Notes: generated by a model not told the origin, from the letters alone. A stretch of 42,151 nt of DNA from Atopobium deltae (GCF_001552785.1 NZ_KQ959491.1:1-42151); one strand, 5' to 3'. Positions 27,602 through 36,181 are shown, counted from the first letter of the stretch. Numbers and translations: made by a program.

Positions 27602-28210
27602 CTACTCGATGCGATACTTGCAAAGCCTGTAAAATATCACCTTGCCGGAAGCGTGATTATCATCACTGAACTGCACCACTTCTATTTTGTGCTCGGCGGC
27701 AGTGCGTAAAGCGGAGTCCGTCAATGTGAGCGTTTCTGAATTGCTGATGCTTTGGATCGTGGTGAGTTTTTTGCCATCAACGAACACGAAAGTCTTGTGC
27801 TTGTCGTTCACCGCTTCGGTTGCGAGCTCGACCATCGTTTGCGGCTCATGAGGCGTCAAACCAAAGGACGGAACCTTTTTCTGACCAGGGTAGTAATCTC
27901 CTCCTGGCGTGCGCAAGTACACCAGGCCCTCCCCCGTTTCGCGCTGCTTTGCACCATCAAAATCGGGGCGTGAGGAGGACTGCTGCGATGAAGCGCTGCT
28001 TGAGCTTTGCGAATTGGATTGATTTTTGTCCGCGGCAGCAGAGTCGTCCGTCTGCGTGTTGGGCTTTTGCTGTTGTGTCTGCTGTGATGACGATGCCGGC
28101 GGCATTTCGGGAGTATTAAGATACTTGGGTAACATGACATAGGCGATAATGCCCGCGATAGCAAACACCATCATTCCAGGTATAATCCAACGCACGACGC
28201 GACGCTTCAT
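27602..28210 (-). CDS. Membrane-anchored extracytoplasmic protein with Ser/Gln-rich linker
   Basis: 202 residues from ATG 28210; GAGAAGGG lies about 8 nt upstream. Longer in-frame starts would read through sequence lacking such a box. Basic MKRRVVR, then one TM segment (about 8-28), then a low-complexity Ser/Gln/Asn linker (about 36-85) and a C-terminal domain of about 115 residues. That domain contains 'YLRTPGGDYYPGQKKVP' and 'KHKTFVFVDGKKLTTI'. The layout is that of a signal-anchored surface or cell-wall-proximal protein. No family recognised. Confidence 0.7.
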   Translation of the reverse strand: MKRRVVRWIIPGMMVFAIAGIIAYVMLPKYLNTPEMPPASSSQQTQQQKPNTQTDDSAAADKNQSNSQSSSSASSQQSSSRPDFDGAKQRETGEGLVYLRTPGGDYYPGQKKVPSFGLTPHEPQTMVELATEAVNDKHKTFVFVDGKKLTTIQSISNSETLTLTDSALRTAAEHKIEVVQFSDDNHASGKVIFYRLCKYRIE

Positions 28211-28381
28211 AACACAAGCCCTTCTCGCATAAACTTCAGGTAAAACTTCAGGTGGCGGTATTATACCGTAGATGCCGCAGGCGTGGCGACGGATACCGAT
28301 GCGAGTGTCGTAAACACGGCGCATGACGCAGCGAATGTTGAAGTAGATACCATAGTCGTAAAAGCGAGTGCCGAGAAGCGC

Positions 28382-28420
28382 AGCGCGGGCTGCATTGTTT
28401 TGCACACCCCGCGCTTTTTG
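28382..28420. terminator. Strong hairpin beyond the NADH oxidase gene
   Basis: Outer stem AGCGCGGG (28382-28389) / CCCGCGCT (28408-28415) and inner TGCA/TGCA. A T5 run follows on the plus strand; on the minus strand it is preceded by A5. It lies about 60 nt past the leftward nox stop, so it may end nox transcription. The T run, however, points rightward, where no intact gene precedes it. Confidence 0.55.
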
Positions 28421-28476
28421 TCCTATAGCTCCGCTTTTATCTGATCACTATCGAGTACCGCAGCCGACAAACGCTA

Positions 28477-29820
28477 CTATTTCGCAGACAACGCTGCCAT
28501 CGTGTAGTAGTTGTACGGCTGGTTGAAATGCGGCAAGAAGAAGATATCCAGCAGCGCGAGTCTATCAATCGTAATGCCCTCTTGAATAGCCAGCGAGAAC
28601 ATGTGGATACCTGCGGTCATATCGTATTCGGAAGCCATTTGTGCGCCGAGAACCTTGCGCGTTTTGCCATCGTACACAATGCGAATCTGCACCTCGGGAT
28701 TGGGTGTCTCGACAAAACTGGCCTTTTGCACGTCAGTAAAATCGGTCACGCGAGTATCATAGCCAGCCGCCTGCGCAATGTGCTGCGGCATACCCGTTGC
28801 GACCATCTTCAAATCATAGATGCACAGCGCCGAAGAGCCCTGCACGCCGATGCCCGCCAACTCGGTACCGCAAGCGTTGTGCGCCGCCACAATACCAGAA
28901 CGCACGGCATTCGTCGCCAGCGCAATATAGGACGGCTTGCCATCTTCCGCATTATAAAAGACGCTCGAGCAGTCGCCGATAGCGTACACGTCAGGCTTAC
29001 TCGTCTGCTGCTGATGATTGACGAGAATGGCGCCGTTTTTAAGTGTCTCGAAGCCGTCGTTGACGAAAAGCGCCGTGTTGGGCTTGAAGCCGACGCAGAT
29101 GCAGACCATATCTGCAGCATAGCTGCCCTTATCGGTAACGACATGAGTGACCTTACCATCGGAGCCCTCAAAACGCACGACTTCCTCAGAGAAGTGACAA
29201 TCAATGCCGTGATCGCGCAGGTTTTGGGCCATGCGATCCGAGAAAGCATCATCAAAATTGTTGGTAACACAGCTATGTTCTTTGTCGATAAGAACAACCT
29301 CGCGGCCCGTGCGCTTGAAGGCTTCGGTGAGCTCAACACCAATATAGCCTGCGCCGACAACGGCAACGCGCTTGATCTGCTGATCTTCGAGCTTTTTGAT
29401 AACCTTTTGAGCATCTTGGAAGAGCTTGACTTGCTGAATATTTTGTAAGTCACTGCCTTCGAGGGCAGGAATAATGGGGAGCGAGCCCGTCGCCAAAATG
29501 AGCTTGTCGTACGATTCGTCCCATTCGTTGCCGTCAGGACCAACTGCATGGACGGTCTTGACGTCGTAGTCAATGGACGTTACGCGCGTTTGCATATGCA
29601 CCTTGGCGCCCTTCGCCTCAAAACCTTCGGGCGTCTGATAAAACAGCCCGTCGGGGCCAGAAATTTGCTTGCCAATCCATAAGGCCATGCCGCAGCCCAA
29701 AAAACTGATAACGGAATTTTGATCAAATACCACTACCTCGTTTTTGGGATACGAACCCAAAATAGTGTTAATAGCTGCAGTTCCTGCATGGTTAGCACCA
29801 ATGACCACGATTTTTGACAT
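28477..29820 (-). CDS. nox: NADH oxidase / CoA-disulfide-reductase family flavoenzyme
   Basis: 447 residues from ATG 29820, with AAGGAG 6 nt upstream. The FAD-binding start has the variant GANHAG (8-13) with His11, the redox-active Cys43 lies in FLGCGM, and the NADH site is VAVVGAGYIGVE (about 156-167). The FAD-binding 'VYAIGDCSSV' and a dimerisation domain with 'YNYYTMAALSA' at the end complete it. The single Cys43 and the SFLGCG motif are those of water-forming NADH oxidases, which detoxify O2 and regenerate NAD+ in fermentative bacteria; a CoA-disulfide or polysulfide reductase is the alternative. Confidence 0.9.
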   Translation of the reverse strand: MSKIVVIGANHAGTAAINTILGSYPKNEVVVFDQNSVISFLGCGMALWIGKQISGPDGLFYQTPEGFEAKGAKVHMQTRVTSIDYDVKTVHAVGPDGNEWDESYDKLILATGSLPIIPALEGSDLQNIQQVKLFQDAQKVIKKLEDQQIKRVAVVGAGYIGVELTEAFKRTGREVVLIDKEHSCVTNNFDDAFSDRMAQNLRDHGIDCHFSEEVVRFEGSDGKVTHVVTDKGSYAADMVCICVGFKPNTALFVNDGFETLKNGAILVNHQQQTSKPDVYAIGDCSSVFYNAEDGKPSYIALATNAVRSGIVAAHNACGTELAGIGVQGSSALCIYDLKMVATGMPQHIAQAAGYDTRVTDFTDVQKASFVETPNPEVQIRIVYDGKTRKVLGAQMASEYDMTAGIHMFSLAIQEGITIDRLALLDIFFLPHFNQPYNYYTMAALSAK

Positions 29821-30229
29821 ATGCTTCTCCTTTGGTCGTGGCATACGTTCTTGTGCTGGATGGTACGCGTAGTACGAAATGGTATGCCATATGCTAGTAA
29901 ATATGTAGCATATTATACATCAGGAAGAGAATTACTAGGGCTTTATATACAAATTTTTGGGAGAATACTAGAGCTTATTGTATGCCGACAAACAAGCAGG
30001 CTAGCGATGAAGTCCATCACTAGATCTGCTCGTAGTAAAACGGTCAGATTTTTAGGCGGATTAACAGTATTAGCCGTCACATTTCTGTCACATGAAAGTT
30101 TTTAGTGACATCCACCACAACACGTTGCAGCAGCTAAATAGCCTTATCTATATTTTGATGATTTACGTAATAAGCTATCAAAAACGAAATAAATAAAATC
30201 TTAAACAATGTGATTGAGCTGCAAGAAAT
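29821..30229. other. Intergenic region between nox and tRNA-Cys
   Basis: About 400 bp, AT-rich, without a supported gene. It should carry the nox promoter (leftward) near 29850-29920. A two-copy GTCACAT direct repeat and a GTCAC...GTGAC dyad lie near 30077-30112. No clear terminator is visible after tRNA-Cys. Confidence 0.55.
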
Positions 30230-30303
30230 TGGAGGCGGCACCCCGATTCGAACGGGGGGTAGGGGATTTGCAGTCCCATGCCTTACCACTTGGCCATGCC
30301 GCC
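30230..30303 (-). tRNA. tRNA-Cys (GCA)
   Basis: Folds as a 74-nt cloverleaf with encoded CCA (complement of 30230-30232). Acceptor GGCGGCA/TGCCGCC, anticodon loop CTGCAAA giving GCA, T arm CCCCG-TTCGAAT-CGGGG and discriminator U73, typical of tRNA-Cys. It is leftward, downstream of tRNA-Gly. Confidence 0.97.
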
Positions 30304-30307
30304 CGAT

Positions 30308-30336
30308 AAAAAAGGCCGAATGCGTATCCGGCCTTT
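30308..30336 (-). terminator. Intrinsic terminator between tRNA-Gly and tRNA-Cys
   Basis: On the minus strand, stem AAAGGCCG / CGGCCTTT with a 10-nt loop, followed by T6. It lies between the two tRNA genes, only about 5 nt before the 5' end of tRNA-Cys. Confidence 0.8.
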
Positions 30337-30346
30337 CGCTCTTCAA

Positions 30347-30422
30347 TGGAGCGGGCTACGGGGTTCGAACCCGCGACCTCAACCTTGGCAAGGTTGCGCG
30401 CTACCAACTGCGCTAAGCCCGC
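30347..30422 (-). tRNA. tRNA-Gly (GCC)
   Basis: 76 nt with encoded CCA. Acceptor GCGGGCT/AGCCCGC, anticodon arm CAACC-TTGCCAA-GGTTG giving GCC, and T arm GCGGG-TTCGAAC-CCCGT. A well-placed promoter lies upstream at 30435-30463. Confidence 0.97.
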
Positions 30423-30434
30423 GAACGAATAACT

Positions 30435-30463
30435 ACTTTACGTGAAAAGTCTTTTTTCCGCAA
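30435..30463 (-). promoter_or_regulatory. Promoter of tRNA-Gly
   Basis: On the minus strand, TTGCGG (30458-30463), 17-bp spacer, TAAAGT (30435-30440), 12 nt before the mature 5' end of tRNA-Gly. Confidence 0.6.
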
Positions 30464-30512
30464 GTAGATTTTGAACTTTTTTTTAAACCTTCATGAGCCA
30501 CTCATATCTGCG

Positions 30513-30547
30513 CAGGTATATGCAGGTTTTCGCAGGTATATGTAGGT
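30513..30547. repeat. AGGT repeated with an exact 10-bp period
   Basis: (C/T)AGGT occurs at four successive 10-bp steps (AGGT at 30514, 30524, 30534 and 30544), made of two 20-bp units CGCAGGTATATGYAGGT. It lies between the fprA stop and the tRNA-Gly promoter. Confidence 0.8.
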
Positions 30548-30568
30548 GTGTACAGCTTCCGTCACGAC

Positions 30569-31792
30569 TTACGCCATACGAATCGACGTTTCGTCAAGCG
30601 AGCGAGCCAGTGCGTCAGCCAGCAAACCCAGCTGCTCGACGGTCTTCTCGTCAACGCTCGAACGAACCGAGACCGTCGGCTGCAGCAGTTCGATATCCTT
30701 CATCTTGGCGAACTGCTCTGTCATAAGCGCCGCGGCGCGCGGAGCCCAAGAGCCGTTCTCGATAAGGGCAACGTGGCGCTTTTGCAGAGCGTGCAGACGC
30801 AGCTCGGCGATAAGATCGCGGATGGCGCTAAACATATCCAAGTCGTGAGTCGAGGACGCAAACACGAGGTGCGACGCGCGGAACGCCTCCGAGACCATCG
30901 TGGCCATATCGGCCGTAGCTACGTTATAAATATGTATGTTGCGCACACCACGTTGCGACAGCTGCTGCGCCAAGATCTCGGTCGCCTGCTCGGTGCCGCC
31001 GTAAATACTTCCGCAATACATCACGATGGTCTTCTCTTCAGGCGTATAGGTCGACCACTTTTGATAGGCATCCAAAATAAGATCCAGGTCGTGACGCCAG
31101 ACATGCCCGTGCAAAGGACAAATGAGTGAGATGGGCAGCTGAGCAGCCTTTTTGAGCAAGTTTTGCATGTTGGCTCCATATTTGCCTACAATGTTGGTGT
31201 AGTAGCGGCGAGCGCGGAAAAGCCATGCTGCCTCCCACGAAACCTCATCGGCAAAAAGGTTGCCGCCGAGCGCGCCAAACTCGCCAAAGGCATCTGCCGA
31301 GAAGAGCGCACCCGTTGCCAGATCAAAACTCACCATAACCTCAGGCCAGTGCACCATGGGCGCCGTGACAAACTGCAAGATGTGTTTTCCGAGCTCAAGG
31401 GTGGCACCTTCGGTCACGACGATACTAAAAGGCTCGGGATCGATATGGTGAAACTGTCGCAGCAGGTCAAACGCTTTTTTGGTGCCCACCAACTTCATCT
31501 CAGGAAAACGATCGTGCAGCCAGGGAATCTGCGCGGCATGATCGGGCTCCATGTGGTTGATAATCATGTAGTCAAGCGCGCGCCCGCCCAGGACGTGGAG
31601 CAAATTTTCCCGAAAGCGCGCAGCAACAACATCGTCCACACCGTCGAGCAGACAGGTCTTCTCGTCAAGAATGACGTAGCTGTTGTACGCCATGCCATCG
31701 GGAATGCGATAGCTGTTCTCGAACATGACCAGGCGATAATCCGAGGCACCAATCCAAAAAGTGTCCTCGCAAACTTCACGAATCATATGCAT
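30569..31792 (-). CDS. fprA: A-type flavoprotein (FprA family diiron flavoprotein)
   Basis: 407 residues from ATG 31792; TGAGG lies 6 nt upstream, so the longer in-frame start at 31831 is unlikely. The metallo-beta-lactamase-like domain (about 1-250) has diiron ligands H80-x-E82-x-D84-H85, H148, D167 and a His in PLHGH (228-230). The flavodoxin domain (about 255-400) has the FMN loop CGSIYGGTEQ (260-269). These enzymes reduce O2 to water or NO to N2O and protect anaerobes. There is no rubredoxin domain, so an external donor is needed. A role alongside the NADH oxidase in oxygen defence is likely. Two dispersed-motif copies are in the gene (30641, 31655). Confidence 0.95.
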   Translation of the reverse strand: MHMIREVCEDTFWIGASDYRLVMFENSYRIPDGMAYNSYVILDEKTCLLDGVDDVVAARFRENLLHVLGGRALDYMIINHMEPDHAAQIPWLHDRFPEMKLVGTKKAFDLLRQFHHIDPEPFSIVVTEGATLELGKHILQFVTAPMVHWPEVMVSFDLATGALFSADAFGEFGALGGNLFADEVSWEAAWLFRARRYYTNIVGKYGANMQNLLKKAAQLPISLICPLHGHVWRHDLDLILDAYQKWSTYTPEEKTIVMYCGSIYGGTEQATEILAQQLSQRGVRNIHIYNVATADMATMVSEAFRASHLVFASSTHDLDMFSAIRDLIAELRLHALQKRHVALIENGSWAPRAAALMTEQFAKMKDIELLQPTVSVRSSVDEKTVEQLGLLADALARSLDETSIRMA

Positions 31793-31860
31793 AAAAAGCC
31801 TCATTTCAAATAGGTGCCATTGTGCAGGCACCGTTTTAGTATAGCGTTATACGGCGTGGT

Positions 31861-31891
31861 CGAGAAGATCATCGGTGCTGGCGAGAAGACC
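31861..31891 (+). repeat. Two tandem intergenic copies of the dispersed motif
   Basis: CGAGAAGATC (31861-31870) and CGAGAAGACC (31882-31891), same strand, starts 21 nt apart, in the divergent gap between fprA and the methyltransferase gene. Confidence 0.75.
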
Positions 31892-32015
31892 AACGGTCAG
31901 GCTAACTACCTGCTCAGATGTTCAAAAACCTTATTCGATGGTATGATATTTATAGCTAGGTCAAAACGATACGAACGACCACTAAACTCGAATAAACCCT
32001 CTTAAAGGAGCTTGT

Positions 32016-32777
32016 ATGCCCTCGCGCGAACACTATCAGAATGCTGGAAATCCAGCGGGAGAGTATGGTTCATCCATGCTTGATACCATGAATAGCGGCA
32101 CGCACGAACAACTTGCGTTGTGGGCGCTGCCCCTTTTGTCACAACGAGTCGCGCGGCAGACCTTGGAGCAGCGCGCGCAAGAGCAGCAAGCGTGCGCACA
32201 ACAAGCGGACGCGCAGCAGCCAGCTGTGTGTCAGTCGGACTCGCATCAGTCCACCGAGAAGACCTTCTCGCCCACCATGTCCATCGTTGACCTTGGCTGC
32301 GGCGGGGGTGCAAACTTGGCGCGCCATCATGTGCTCTTCCCACAAGCACAGCTGGCGGGGCTCGATCACTCCCCTGTGTCAGTCGAAAAATCAAAACGCT
32401 TCAACGCAAGCCTCATTAAGCAGGGGCTTTGCGATGTCACCGCGGGAGACGTGGGACAACTCCCCTACGCGGATGCAAGCGCCTCCATCGTCACCGCCTT
32501 CGAGACGACCTATTTTTGGCCCGATCTTGAGCAGGCGTTTACAGAGGTTTTGCGCATTTTGAAGCCTGGGGGCATATTCGTAATTATTAACGAGACCGAC
32601 GGTCGGAGCTTTGACCAGCTGCGTTGGAACGATTTTACACAAGCGCGCGATCTGCTCACCATTTACTCGCAAGAGCAATTAGACGAGCTTTTGCGTAAGG
32701 CTGGTTTTAGCTCGACCGAAACCTGCCGTCATCCGTCCGAAGACTGGATTGAGGTTTTTGCCTACAAAGAATATTAG
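32016..32777 (+). CDS. Class I SAM-dependent methyltransferase
   Basis: 253 residues; AAAGGAG lies 5 nt before the ATG. Motif I VDLGCGGGANL (91-101), the acidic-turn 'LAGLDHS' strand, 'GDVGQLPYADASASIV' and 'EVLRILKPGGIFVI' (about 180-193) define a UbiE/Methyltransf_11-type cytoplasmic enzyme. The substrate is unknown. Residues about 47-87, before motif I, are a Gln/Ala-rich low-complexity insertion that includes an inverted pair of the dispersed motif (32255-32270). The first ~45 residues include an 'SMLDTMNSGTHEQLALWAL' helix pair like those of small-molecule methyltransferases. Confidence 0.9.
   Translation: MPSREHYQNAGNPAGEYGSSMLDTMNSGTHEQLALWALPLLSQRVARQTLEQRAQEQQACAQQADAQQPAVCQSDSHQSTEKTFSPTMSIVDLGCGGGANLARHHVLFPQAQLAGLDHSPVSVEKSKRFNASLIKQGLCDVTAGDVGQLPYADASASIVTAFETTYFWPDLEQAFTEVLRILKPGGIFVIINETDGRSFDQLRWNDFTQARDLLTIYSQEQLDELLRKAGFSSTETCRHPSEDWIEVFAYKEY
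32255..32270. repeat. Inverted pair of the dispersed motif core
   Basis: CGAGAAGACCTTCTCG: CGAGAAG and CTTCTCG flank AC, a 7-bp-arm near-palindrome inside the low-complexity linker of the methyltransferase gene. Confidence 0.7.
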
Positions 32778-32939
32778 CGGCGTTGGCAACTCGGTTGGCG
32801 CCTGACGCTTGTAGGTCAGCAACCGATACAACGCCTGTTGTACGCAGCGCACCCTCGCACAAACGTGTACGCGCACGATTTTTGTACGCATAACCATCAG
32901 TATAACCCTCACAGTTTTATTGGACGTATTGGATACATC

Positions 32940-34403
32940 ATGGATCACGATAAACTTTTTACGCAGACGCCCCTGCTCAAGATGCTCATCATCATTGTTA
33001 TTCCGGGCGCAATTAGCATGCTGACCTCGGCGTTGTTCGATGTTATCGACGGGGTGCTCGTCGGCAACGTGCTTGGCGAAACGGCTTTTGCCGCCATCAA
33101 CCTCGCCATGCCCTACGTCATCATCCTGTTTGCCGTGGGCGATATGATCGGCGTCGGCAGTGCGATTCCCATTTCTATTAAACTTGGCGAGAAGGACAGC
33201 GAAGCTGCCAATAGCATCTTTTCGTATTCCGTCGCCCTTCTCTTTAGCTCGGGTTTACTCGTTGGTCTGGTTATGTTCTTTATTACGCCAACGCTTATTG
33301 CCCTGCAAGGAGCGACGGGTAAACTCGCCGAAACTGCAATCGTCTACCTGCGCGTTTATGCCTGTTTTATTCCGATTTCGAGTATGAACTTTGCGCTTGA
33401 TAATTACCTGAAGGTCTGCGGCAAGGTAAAGCGCTCAATGGTGCTCAACATTTTTATGGCGGGTGCGGGCGCTGTCCTCGAGGCATTTTTGCTTATCTTC
33501 CTCAAGGCAGATGTGTGGGCCGCGGCCTTTGCCTACAGTTTTGCCATGGTTGTGGTTGCTATTATCGGCTTTTGGCCCTTCTTCCAGGGGAAGATGCTTT
33601 TGAAGTTCTCGCGCCCAAAGCCCACGGTAGCGCTGACCAAGCAGATCGTTATGGCTGGCATGCCTGCATTTTTGAACAATATTGCCAGTCGTGTGGTCGC
33701 TATTTTGCTCAACGCGCGCATGCTCACCATTGGCGGAACGCAGGCAGTTTCGATTTACGGCATTATGGTATTTGCCGATACCTTTATTATGTCGGTGCTG
33801 TACGGCATCGTAGACTCATTGCAGCCGTCACTGGGCTATAACTGGGGTTCCAAAAACTACAAGCGCGTGTTTGCCATCGGAAAAAGCCTCTATGTGCTAA
33901 CGGCCGTGTTTGCCCTTCTCTACATCGCTTTTATCGGCTTTGGCTACGAACTTATCGTGCGCATCTTTATGTTTAATGCCGCAAGCGAGTTTATTGTCGC
34001 GGCGCAGGGTGCGTTTTACATTATGGCGCTGCAATGGCTTGTCCGTTGGTTTGTCATGAGCACCAATTCGTTTTTACTCGCCTGCGGGCAATCGCGCCAC
34101 GCGGTTGGGCTTTCTGTTGCTGCAACGCTGGTGCTGCCTTTGGCGGCTATCGTGCTGCTCATGCCCTTTGATCTCTTGGGCGTCTGGCTCAATCCTGTGG
34201 TTTCCAGTTTCGTTTCGGCAGGCATTGCCGCATGGCTTCTGAGCGATTTTTTGCGCAAGATGAAGAGCCGCCGCGAGCAAGCCCACGGGCAGACCAAGGT
34301 GCATAAGGCGTCTGCTGTGTCTGCTGTGTCGACAACGGCTCCAGACGAGATCGCGCATGAGGTAAGCGCAAAGGAAGCTGACATGCCCACATCACAGAAT
34401 TAG
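32940..34403 (+). CDS. MATE family multidrug/cation efflux transporter
   Basis: 487 residues from ATG 32940; the ribosome binding site is weak (TTGGAT), so the start is less certain. About 12 TM segments with the MATE signatures: an N-terminal 'PGAISMLTSALFDVIDGVLVGN' region, and a second half starting with 'AGMPAFLNNIASRVVAILLN' and 'YGIVDSLQPSLGYNWGSKN'. The internal two-fold repeat is visible. Exports organic cations or drugs by Na+ or H+ antiport. The C-terminal ~45 residues are a cytoplasmic polar tail. It converges with the antiporter gene at a gap of 19 nt. Confidence 0.93.
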   Translation: MDHDKLFTQTPLLKMLIIIVIPGAISMLTSALFDVIDGVLVGNVLGETAFAAINLAMPYVIILFAVGDMIGVGSAIPISIKLGEKDSEAANSIFSYSVALLFSSGLLVGLVMFFITPTLIALQGATGKLAETAIVYLRVYACFIPISSMNFALDNYLKVCGKVKRSMVLNIFMAGAGAVLEAFLLIFLKADVWAAAFAYSFAMVVVAIIGFWPFFQGKMLLKFSRPKPTVALTKQIVMAGMPAFLNNIASRVVAILLNARMLTIGGTQAVSIYGIMVFADTFIMSVLYGIVDSLQPSLGYNWGSKNYKRVFAIGKSLYVLTAVFALLYIAFIGFGYELIVRIFMFNAASEFIVAAQGAFYIMALQWLVRWFVMSTNSFLLACGQSRHAVGLSVAATLVLPLAAIVLLMPFDLLGVWLNPVVSSFVSAGIAAWLLSDFLRKMKSRREQAHGQTKVHKASAVSAVSTTAPDEIAHEVSAKEADMPTSQN

Positions 34404-34435
34404 TACTGCGCTAGTACTGGCGCTAGAACTGCGAC
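34401..34435. repeat. Tandem TAGTACTG-type repeats at converging gene ends
   Basis: TAGTACTGCGC, TAGTACTGGCGC and TAGAACTGCG follow one another. The first supplies the MATE stop codon, and the third overlaps the stop of the converging antiporter gene. Confidence 0.6.
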
Positions 34436-36075
34436 AAAAGCACCACGCGATCGTCTGCTTTCAAGCGCGTATTGCCATCAGGGATAATCAAATCGTGGTT
34501 GGCTCGCTGAATCATGACAATAAGCTGCTCGGCGGGTAGCGCAAGCTCTTTGATCTGGCGAGAAACCCATGGATGCTGTGAGTCTACCCGAATCTCTTCG
34601 AGCTCTTCCCCACTGTGATCAAAGAATCCCTCTCCCCCAACGACAAGCACGTCACCTGCGTAAATACGGGTATCACCTGAAGGAACGATGCTTACGGTGT
34701 CGGTGAGCTTCTCGGCAGCGGGTTCTGCACTGGTGGTCTTCTCGCCAGACTCGTCGTCGGCGCCAGACTCGTCGCGCAACACCTTGACAAAAATCATGTT
34801 CGCCTGCGGATCGATCTCCGTGATTGTCTTGTTGCACCAAGGACTTTGCGGCTTCACACGCAGCTGAATAAATTTGAAGGGCGACTTAAACTGATAGTAA
34901 TTGAAGGTGTTCAGCACAGTATCGGAAGGGTCGTACATGTCGAGCACCTTGGTTGCCCACGGCATCAAAAAGCCCTGCAAGAACAGCGAGAAGAGGCAGA
35001 TCACAAACACGATGTGGAACAAATCGATCGCAAGAGGCGCTCCCGAATTCACCGCCATTATCGCAAAGGCGATAGCCGCCGCACCGCGAATACCCGCAAG
35101 CGAAATCAAAATGTTCTGATTCAAGCGCGTTTTAAACACGCTGAGCAGCGCAAAAATACTCACTGGGCGCGCAATCAGCAGCATAAAGGCCATGACGAGA
35201 AATCCGACGGGTATAAACTGGACAATTTTTGCTGGTTCGGACAAAAGGCCGAGCAAGAAGAAGAGCGCGATTTCGACCAGATTGCTCATGCCATCGTAAA
35301 AGAAGATGACATTTTTCTTATGGATAAACTCTTTGTTGCCCAAGTAAATCCCGAGGATGTACAGGGCGAGGTAGCCGTTGCCACCAAGCACATTGCAAAT
35401 AGCATAGGTGCCAAACATGGCAGCTGCGATAAACACAATAAACAGACCATCTTCAGCCAAGTGGAAGCGGCGAATGATAGCCATGCAAAACCAGCCCATC
35501 AAAAAGCCGAGCGTAATGCCAAAAAAGACCTGCTCAAACACCAGAAGCGGAATGGAAATATCCTGCTTCAAAAGGATGGCCAAGCACACCATAATGAGCG
35601 TAAAAGCGGTGGGGTCGTTGGAGCCCGATTCAATCTCGAGCAGGGGCACCGTGTTGTATTTGAGATTGAGGTTGTTCGACACCAAAATGCTCGATACCGA
35701 CGCGAAGTCAGTCGAGCCCACGACAGAGCCTAACAGCAATGCTTCCCACAGCTCAAAGCGCAAAACGTAAAACGCAAAAAATCCGGTAGCAGCTGCCGTC
35801 AGTACTACCCCCGCTGAGGCGAGCGTTATGGCAGGCCACGCAGCTGCTTTTGCCATGTTCCAATTCGTGGTAAAGCCACCGTAAAAAATGATGACCATTA
35901 GGGAAAGGCTCGCGACCGTATCGGCCAGCTGGTAGTCATCAAAATGCATACCTGCTGCTTTAAAGGCAATGCCGAGCGCCAAAAAGAGCAACAGCGACGG
36001 GATGCCCGATTTTTGAGCGATATGAATCGCAAGAAGCGCCAACATGAGCACGAGAGAAAACAATAACAGCTCCAA
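34423..36075 (-). CDS. NhaP2/CPA1-type K+(Na+)/H+ antiporter with TrkA-C domain
   Basis: 550 residues if started at TTG 36075, where GGGAGG ends 8 nt upstream. An ATG 15 codons earlier (36120) lies before this box and would add a non-hydrophobic leader, so TTG is preferred. Twelve to thirteen TM segments (about 1-390) carry CPA-family features such as 'GSVVGSTDFASVSSIL' and 'ESGSNDPTAF' (about 125-160), the ion-binding N-D pair. A cytoplasmic RCK-C/TrkA-C domain follows (about 400-550), with an acidic insert (about 430-465) that includes a dispersed-motif copy (34735-34744). Regulation by nucleotides through RCK-C is likely. Confidence 0.9.
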   Translation of the reverse strand: MELLLFSLVLMLALLAIHIAQKSGIPSLLLFLALGIAFKAAGMHFDDYQLADTVASLSLMVIIFYGGFTTNWNMAKAAAWPAITLASAGVVLTAAATGFFAFYVLRFELWEALLLGSVVGSTDFASVSSILVSNNLNLKYNTVPLLEIESGSNDPTAFTLIMVCLAILLKQDISIPLLVFEQVFFGITLGFLMGWFCMAIIRRFHLAEDGLFIVFIAAAMFGTYAICNVLGGNGYLALYILGIYLGNKEFIHKKNVIFFYDGMSNLVEIALFFLLGLLSEPAKIVQFIPVGFLVMAFMLLIARPVSIFALLSVFKTRLNQNILISLAGIRGAAAIAFAIMAVNSGAPLAIDLFHIVFVICLFSLFLQGFLMPWATKVLDMYDPSDTVLNTFNYYQFKSPFKFIQLRVKPQSPWCNKTITEIDPQANMIFVKVLRDESGADDESGEKTTSAEPAAEKLTDTVSIVPSGDTRIYAGDVLVVGGEGFFDHSGEELEEIRVDSQHPWVSRQIKELALPAEQLIVMIQRANHDLIIPDGNTRLKADDRVVLLSQF

Positions 36076-36171
36076 GTGTGAACCCTCCCAACAAAAGGTA
36101 GAACTTGTACTTTGTGGCACGTCTCGGCACGATGCACAGCGCTGAGCTGTACAAACGAGCTGCTACGCGAT

Positions 36172-36181
36172 GATCTTCTCG
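36172..36181 (-). repeat. Intergenic copy of dispersed motif CGAGAAGATC
   Basis: Exact copy on the minus strand between the antiporter and P-type ATPase genes, context GCCGAGAAGATCATCG. Confidence 0.7.

Noticed and set aside
28244-28443. Plus-strand open frame with Ala/Asp/Val-rich, gene-like composition
   Set aside because: No start codon with a ribosome binding site, and a strong hairpin with a T run lies inside it. At most a gene remnant; I could not tie it to a family.
29821-30105. Open frame on the plus strand upstream of nox
   Set aside because: It overlaps the nox ribosome binding site and promoter region and looks like non-coding AT-rich sequence.
34846-35733. Long antisense frame (about 295 codons) opposite the antiporter gene
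   Set aside because: It is the shadow of a well-recognised membrane protein; rich in His, Glu and Lys as expected from reversed hydrophobic codons.
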